In this document: piece after piece, positions 57,757-64,000 of the stretch
Layout of the letters: each line of letters starts with the position of its first letter
How positions within the stretch are numbered: position 1 is the first letter of the stretch
From: Rotaria sordida
Lineage: Eukaryota > Rotifera > Eurotatoria > Philodinida > Philodinidae
Assembly (NCBI GenBank): GCA_905250125.1
Contig: CAJNOL010000831.1
Coordinates: 1 to 64,000 of the forward strand
Direction: 5' to 3'
DNA: 64,000 bases
The notes under the pieces: model-generated
What the model saw: only the letters and a program-made list of their open reading frames with translations
Database searches by the model: none
Told to the model about the DNA's origin: nothing
Program-made: the position numbers and the translations under genes

Positions 57757-60700
57757 TTATTCTGTTTTTAACATTTCATAAAATTTTCTTTGTTCTTCAG
57801 CTTTATAATCTGCTTTTGGTAATGAACGTTTTAAACCACCATCCCATTCTAAATCAACAAAACCACCTTGTTTAGCTATAGCTGCTTTAACACGACGAGC
57901 AAAATCAACTGATGTTTCATTTTCTTCCATTGTCATTGGTGGTAAATAATAAACATCAACAACAATTGCCCATGATGTCATCATTAATATTAAATATTGA
58001 AATAAACCATGTTTAGATGAATTCCAAAAAGCATCACCAAAACGATTATCATATTTAATAGCAACGGGATAAATTGGTGCTTCTGTTATTTCAAAACAAC
58101 CTTTTTTAAACATCATTACTGATGTATTATTAATACATGTACCTTCAGGAAAAATTAATATTGGTAAATTAGTTTTATTTTGAATATGTTCACGCATTTT
58201 ATCCGTAACCATATGACGATCTTTAGCTTCTGAACGTTCAAACCATATATGATTAGCTGTATTTGATAATGTTCGTTGTACCATACCAAAAAATCCACCT
58301 TGTTTTTGTCCAATCATTGAAAAACTATTATCAGTTGATAAAATAATAACATCAATTGGTGATGTATGATTAGCAACACATATTGAACCACATTTAGCAC
58401 GATATTCTGTATTATGATATGTTATTATAGCAGAAAAAACGCGTGATAAGATACGATGTAAAACAATATTTATATAAAAACCGTAACGTAATTTAGCATC
58501 TCGTTTAAGAAAATATTTAAGAAATATAGCCGATACTAACATCCATGTTATACCAATAATAAATAAAAAAAGACGAAATGGAAATAATATAAAATAACGT
58601 ATACAAAATCCAACAAACCATAATAATGTTACACGTATAGAAAAATATTCATGTTGTTGTTGAGTACGTGTTAATAAATTCCATACAGCCATTTCTTCAG
58701 CTGATGTAAAACGTTTTGTTACATCATCATCAACAATAGCTTCAAGACCTTGACGAGTATAATCTACGATATCTCCTATATTCAAAAAATAAAAGAAAAA
58801 AAAAAAAGATTTGTTTTTATTCTTTCATAATGAATTGTTTTTTCTATATATTTGAAGAATTTAATAATAAATCATGAGATAAACAGAGGAATTGGAATAA
58901 TGAGTACAAGAATGTTCACCAGGGAAGGTAAATATGATGTCTATGCCCGGCAGTCTTCTCTTCATACCAACACTAGGGAACTGCGAGTCCGGATCAAGGC
59001 TTTCGATTGTTTTTGAAGGGGGAGGAGGTGCAGACACCTTTCATAAACTTTCGCAGACAATCTGTTAACGAAAGCTTTTCAGAGATAGATACCGAAAATG
59101 TTCTAGTTTTTCATAAAAACTGATGACCGGGGGGCGGGTGGTAGCGCGGCACTTTCCATGTTTCATAGAAAGTCGTGATGGAGTCCAAGGGGAAGGTAGC
59201 TTTGGAAAGATTTCCCTATCTCTCTTCAGGGATGAGTCAAATCTCGGAAAAAGTTCCATACACAAAAATAAAACCAGGACCAGGGAAAGGAGGTAACTGG
59301 CGAAGATCCTCCGAACAGCGTCTATTTAAAAATTTGCTAGACAGTAAAACAGATTTTCAATTTGTGCGGGGGGAGGGGGGGACAGCCCCCTCCACATCGA
59401 AAGCCGTGGTCCAGGTCCAAAGTTTTATATTTTTGTTGAGCCCGATTACACGTTCTTGTGGATCCGCTGCTGCACAGATAAGAAATACAGTAATAAGATC
59501 TAACTGTACATTAAGAATAGAGAATAAATAGCTAAAACCTTGATCCTTCATTTGTTCATATACACAAAGGGTGCCAGGTATTCATGGAAAACACCTCCGA
59601 TCCGGGTCCACAAAAACGTGGATCCACAGCTCCCTAATTCACACCTTTTACCTTCATTTTTTTGCGCGCTTATCATTCATTAATCCAAATTAGATGGATT
59701 AATAATTCATTACCAGCACTATTGAATGGTATATGAGGAAAATACCATAGAGTAGCTAGATCTTACGACGGAACCGCTTCAGATGCTAAAAAGCTTTTGA
59801 GCTCAAATTTTGTCTATACGTAGGCGATGTATAGACTAGACAAAAAAACCCTAAGAGAATATGCGATTTGTCTGAGATATCGACATTTTAAAGTTAAAAA
59901 TCGATATCTTAGATAAATCGCATATCCTCTTAGGGTTTTTTTTATCTAGTCTATGCATCCCCTAGGTATCATCAAAATTTGCGTTGAAAAGCTTTTTAGC
60001 ACTTGGTGAGACTTCTTTGTAAGATCAATGGGCGTTAACCATTTCTCATGAAAAAACTTTAAATAAACTTTTGTTTTTGAATTACTATTCATTATTGACA
60101 TGTATCGATGATAAGTCATGTTAATCATAATATGCATGCACAAGAAATCATTTTCAAGATAATCGAACAATAAATTTTGGTTTTGCGGCTAGGTCTATCA
60201 AGATAGAGAGGTGTGAACTTAATATTAATTAGATATATTTCATGATAAAACTCTGCACATGGTCAATAGTCAGTGCATCCTTGTTATCATGACAAGATAT
60301 TAAATATAGATATCTATGATGAAGTCACCTTTTCTAACATTTGTATACTATTTATATAAAGAAAAGGTCAATTGACAACGTTTTGGGTGATTAAACATGA
60401 ATAAAGAATCATAAATTTGAATGAATGTAATTTTTCAACCATAAAATTTTACATAAAAAGAAAAAAGTTTTACCTAATTTAAATTGAATATCACTTGGTG
60501 ATGAAGTACTTGATATTTTTTGTTCATGATCAGTTGTTGATGTTGTTATTTCATGTGATGATTCAGATTCATTTTCATTATTAATTTCATTTTTTGATTC
60601 ACCTAATAATGGTGTTGTTGAAGATATTTTAATTGGATCTTCTTCTGTTTTTTTTTCAATAAGTGGTGTTTTATCATTTTCATTTGTTGTTGTTGTTTGA

Positions 60701-60918
60701 TGTTCATCCGAAGATTTATCAGAATCAATTGAAAATTCTTTAACACGTTTTATTTTTGTTGCATAATCAAATAGGTATCCTAATAATGTAACATAAAGTT
60801 TTCGTATACCAAGTGATAAATTTAATGCTGCAAGTGAAAGTACAAGTATAGATAAACTAATCAAAGGTACACATATAACACCTATGATGGTAAAAATTTG
60901 TGCTGTTGTTGTTGTCAT
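57757..60918 (-). CDS. GPAT4: Glycerol-3-phosphate acyltransferase, GPAT3/4 type
   Basis: Two exons, 60918-60474 and 58775-57757, give 487 aa. The enzyme adds a fatty acyl group to glycerol-3-phosphate in the ER, the first step of glycerolipid synthesis. Exon 1 encodes an N-terminal hydrophobic helix (about residues 8-40) and an acidic Ser/Thr-rich linker. The splice joins FKLG to DIVDYTRQGLEAIVDDDVTK, the conserved GPAT3/4 region. Two further membrane segments lie at about 198-235. The acyltransferase motifs are NHTSPID (HX4D, H285/D290), then FPEGTC (357-362). A Lys/Glu-rich tail ends the protein. The length is close to human GPAT4 (about 456). The single 1698-bp intron is far longer than others in the window and holds inserted repeats. 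No defect is seen in the coding parts. Confidence 0.92.
58900..59660. repeat. GC-richer insertion-like segment in the GPAT intron
   Basis: This part of the intron has far more G and C than the flanks, including runs such as GGGGGGCGGGTGG (about 59131) and a hairpin-forming GGGGGGACAGCCCCCTCC (about 59377-59394). It contains phrases repeated in both senses (GGATCCAC, GATCCGGGTCCAC). No convincing protein is encoded. The compositional break suggests a mobile-element insertion, but no clear terminal repeats or target duplication could be fixed. Confidence 0.45.
59759..60026. mobile_element. Near-perfect palindromic foldback element, 268 bp
   Basis: GATCTTAC at 59759-59766 pairs with GTAAGATC at 60019-60026. 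Nearly the whole interval is self-complementary around about 59892, including GCTAAAAAGCTTTT, GTATAGACTAGA, AACCCTAAGAG and ATATGCGATTT with their complements. The loop at the centre is only a few bases. It is a MITE-like foldback inside the GPAT intron. The two arms differ at a modest number of sites, more in the outer thirds. Confidence 0.85.
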
Positions 60919-61815
60919 AATTTATTTGAAATTGTACAATGATAAATAATGATAAAGTCTAGAAAGAATAAAGAACAAATTGTGTTATAGAAGAAGAAGA
61001 CATAAGTGCAAAGTTTACAAAATAAAAAAAAAAAAACAAAACAAAATATATTAGTCGTTTATAAAATGTATTAATTTTTTTTTCAAAAATAAAAAAAAAA
61101 GATATGAATTCTTTTTTTTCTTTTCTTTTTTTCCTGACACATACCTTCTTATTTTTTATCTCGATCATTTTGTTCACAGCAACACACAAACACACTAACG
61201 AAAGTGAATGTTAAACGTGTGTATTGAATCTTTTTCTTTCTTTTTTTTTCTCTTTCCCTATTTCTATCTCTCTCATGTAATATAATGTCTTTCGATAGAA
61301 GAAATGATTGCATTCTTTAACGAAAAGCAAACATGCAATGACGGACTGATCATATTATGTTTTAAAACCCTCGATTATAAAGAGATAGATATACTACGCA
61401 TTTATATATACCTGAGAGAAATAAAAGTATAATATATGATAAGAAAAAAAAAACGAAAAAAAAAAGCGACGAAGTAAACCAAAATTATAAACAACATTAA
61501 TATTATTTTAGTTTTTGTTTCAATTTCTTTTTTTTGCATGACTAAATATTTTGTTTTTAATTAATTAATTAGAAATTATAAAATAAAACCATCAAAAGCA
61601 AACAAAAAAAAAAATATATGTAAGTAAATACGTATTAATGAATAAAATTAAACTAAAAACAAAAAAAATTCTAAATAATATATGAAATTATATTTTTATC
61701 ACAATTTTGAGTTTTTTTTTTTTTTCGGTTAGTATTAATCGATAGACGGAGATTAGTTTTATCACGAACGACACAAAAAAAATCAGAATAAGTTTCAAAA
61801 AAAAAAAGAAGATCT
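60919..61815. other. Intergenic, low-complexity A/T-rich
   Basis: Poly-A and poly-T tracts and (A)nG runs. It holds the 5' flank of the GPAT gene and the 3' flank of the transporter gene. Short lysine/phenylalanine-rich frames are chance. Confidence 0.6.
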
Positions 61816-63863
61816 TTAAACAGCAGGTTGATTTTCAACAGCACTTTCAATTGGTGCTGATTTTACATTGTGCTGTGGTATAGCTAAAACATTAGCAATA
61901 GGTAATCCTTGTTTAATATGTAATGTTAATCTTTAAATAGAAAAAAAATATATATATATATTTTCTTCTTTGTAAAATAAATCTACCTTACTTATATAAT
62001 AAAACCATACTAATACCAGCAAGGATTAAAAAGAATACACAACTCATAAAAATAAATTTTAAATGAAAATCCTAAATAATAGAAAGATTTATTTGAAATA
62101 AAACATTTTGTTTTTTTTTTTGTATTTTACTTTAAGAAGAATAATAACCACAATTAAATTTAATGGAATGCGAAAATAATTCAATACAGTAGCACGTGCT
62201 AAGATATATCAAAAAAACAAAAAAAATCTTTGAAACAAAAATTAAATAATCAACAAACCTTCTTCAGGCACATATTTACTACGCATTGTTGCCATTGCTC
62301 TAAACAAAAAAAAAACAACATTTTTTTGAAATTTATTATGTGTTATTTTCATAGTATTGTTATATATGGTCAAAAAGATAAGGATCGGCATGTAAATAGT
62401 TCGATTGAAAATTTTTTCAGAATCTCGTTTATGTTACAGACTAAGGAGAAAATGAAATTTTCAAAATCAGTAGCAAAAACTAAATAATTGATGTAATTCA
62501 ATACCAGATTTTACATAATCAGTCTTTCAATAATTTTATGAAACTCATAGAGTTCTATATAACTATACGATAATATCATGAAGAAAAAAAAAAGAAACTT
62601 ACGGCCAAAAAACACCAACACAAAATTCAAAGATTAAAAATGCTGTAAACATAATGCCTTGATTCTAGAAAATAAATATGATTAATTTATATTAAGAAAT
62701 TTTTGATTTACATAAGGCATAAATATTGGTACACTCATACATAATGCCGAAATAAAAACAATTGGTCTAAATAAATCAATAAAATTATAGATAAATAATA
62801 GTAGACAAATTTTCATCGATTCAAATTCAAATAGACTCTATTAATCCTATAAACTTTATAACACTAAATAGAAATTATCCTAAGAATTATTAGTAGGTTA
62901 CTTTTACTATTTATTGTACATAAATTCTTTTTTTAGAAATTCTAATCATTTTTCTATAACTAATCGAACGTATTCGTTAATCTTCGAAGATTATAGTTCA
63001 ATGAACTTAACTTCAAAAACTGATTGTCTACAAAAAAACAACAATCGAAGTAATATGCGAACATCGATGGTATTACTATCAAGTAATCAGAGACGAACAT
63101 GTTATCTAATCTTTTGAGTAAAGAGAAATTATAAACTAGATTCCAGTTACATGTTAAAATCTAAAGCATATATTTAATTACAAATATTGTAAAAATTTTT
63201 CTACTTGAATAAAACATTAGATGTCCTTCATTATCATTGTCACTGTATTTAAATATTGAAAATGATATATTCGTATCCTTGACCTACTTTCTTAATGGAG
63301 TATTTTTAACACATATACAATTTTTTCAAACTTTCAATCAATTGAAGAATTCTATTCATTAGTTTAAAAATCTTCACCTCATAAATGATTCAGGTGTTGT
63401 ATAATTACAAAAGACTTTAAAGGAATTTGATCCCATCATCATAGCAACCATATAACCAGCAAATATATATCCTAAATTAATAAAAAGAAAAAGGATTGAT
63501 TTAGATATAAGAAAATAATTCTAACCATGTGGAATGGGCGGATTTTTATTATCTGTTTTATCAATAACTGATTGATTTGATGCTTCTGTTAATGCCGGTG
63601 TCCATTCAAGTACAAATACATACATTGATGCTTCAAATAAACCTTGAACAATACCAAGAAGAAATATTTTTTTATCTAAATAATATAATAATTTTAAATA
63701 TTGAATTTATTTTTATATTATTTTACCAGATTTAATAGCTGTCCAAGCAGAAATAAATGATTGTAATACATGTGCATTAGCATCACCATAATTTTCTGAC
63801 CATGTTGTTATTAATAAAATACACATTGCAATAAATGAAATTATAGCACTATCGAATGGAGCT
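61816..63863 (-). CDS. MFSD5: Major facilitator transporter, MFSD5-like (molybdate-anion transporter), 5' part missing
   Basis: Nine coding exons are visible: 63863-63727, 63675-63526, 63471-63378, 62766-62712, 62664-62603, 62299-62259, 62198-62131, 62071-61992 and 61930-61816. They encode the C-terminal 267 residues. The reading continues upstream of 63863 but the preceding exon is outside the window, so the N-terminal half is absent only because of the edge. Recognisable MFSD5 words are WSENYGDANAHVLQSF, FLLGIVQGLFEASMYVFV, WTPAL, FEFCVGVFWP, MRSKYVPEE and VLNYFRIPLNLIV. Six hydrophobic helices match the second half of an MFS fold. The family is a plasma-membrane carrier linked to molybdate uptake in animals. 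One intron (62767-63377, 611 bp) is about ten times longer than its neighbours. The tail ends in a soluble stretch of about 30 residues. Confidence 0.88.
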
Positions 63864-64000
63864 CTAAAAAAAAGGAAAAATTTTTGTTGATATTCTTTTC
63901 TGTTGCAAAAAAAAAAAACTTTTTGGAGGCACGGTTGAAATAACTACATAATCGTAATAATATACAATAGACTATCTATAATAATAAATTATTTTCAAAA
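63864..64000. other. Probable intron of the MFSD5-like gene, right edge
   Basis: AT-rich sequence upstream of an exon whose acceptor (TTTTAG) ends at 63864. No coding sense is seen before the window ends. Confidence 0.5.

Noticed and set aside
59175-59531. 118-residue plus-strand ORF in the GPAT intron
   Set aside because: It has no recognisable domain, overlaps the GC-rich repeat-like block and probably reflects fewer stops in GC-richer DNA.
62914-63117. Plus-strand 67-residue ORF
   Set aside because: It lies in the 611-bp intron of the MFSD5-like gene and has no motif.

Overview
The window looks like nuclear DNA of a bdelloid rotifer. Coding exons are AT-rich (strongly A/T at third positions in most genes) and are cut by many tiny GT-AG introns, typically about 45-65 bp. 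The gene content mixes ordinary animal genes (nuclear receptor, Cks, GPAT3/4-type acyltransferase, MFSD5-type transporter, GPCR) with families typical of bacteria or fungi (copper nitrite reductase, arginine deiminase, DOPA-dioxygenase family). The glutamate receptor carries a K+-channel-like pore signature, a feature described for AvGluR1 of Adineta vaga. Genus cannot be fixed from the sequence. All assignments come from reading translations, with no database search. In every multi-exon model the exon lengths sum to a multiple of three, except the gene cut by the window edge.

Layout. 0.3-2.9 kb (+): ionotropic glutamate receptor. 4.1-7.9 kb (-): a class-3 lipase fused to a P-loop GTPase. 10.3-12.7 kb (-): a nuclear receptor with two DNA-binding domains, 12 coding exons. 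14.1-16.1 kb: two foldback (inverted-repeat) elements, one with hAT-like ends and an 8-bp target duplication. 17.1-19.6 kb (+): VIT/vWA protein. 20.7-21.4 kb: a third inverted-repeat element. 22.8-24.5 kb (-): NirK-type copper nitrite reductase with a mitochondrial-type presequence. 24.5-29.7 kb: gene desert with simple repeats and a transposon-like remnant. 29.8-30.9 kb (-): GPCR. 32.7-33.3 kb: tandem repeats. 33.3-35.9 kb: 2.5-kb foldback transposon holding a broken transposase. 39.0-39.5 kb: cadherin remnant. 40.5-41.2 kb (+): small receiver-like domain protein. 42.8-43.1 kb: another decayed gene. 45.1-46.1 kb (-): secreted DOPA-dioxygenase-family enzyme. 46.1-53.8 kb: desert with a short inverted-repeat element at 52.8 kb. 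53.8-55.1 kb (+): arginine deiminase. 56.2-57.5 kb (-): two tandem, diverged Cks genes. 57.8-60.9 kb (-): GPAT with a 1.7-kb intron invaded by repeats. 61.8 kb to the right edge (-): MFSD5-like transporter, 5' end missing.

The genes do not form an operon-like system. Two are linked in theme: arginine deiminase (arginine to citrulline and ammonia) and a probably mitochondrial nitrite reductase (nitrite to NO) both belong to nitrogen and low-oxygen metabolism and both look horizontally acquired. The most unusual single protein is the lipase-GTPase fusion. The intergenic DNA is unusually rich in inverted-repeat elements: at least six, from 0.27 to 2.5 kb.
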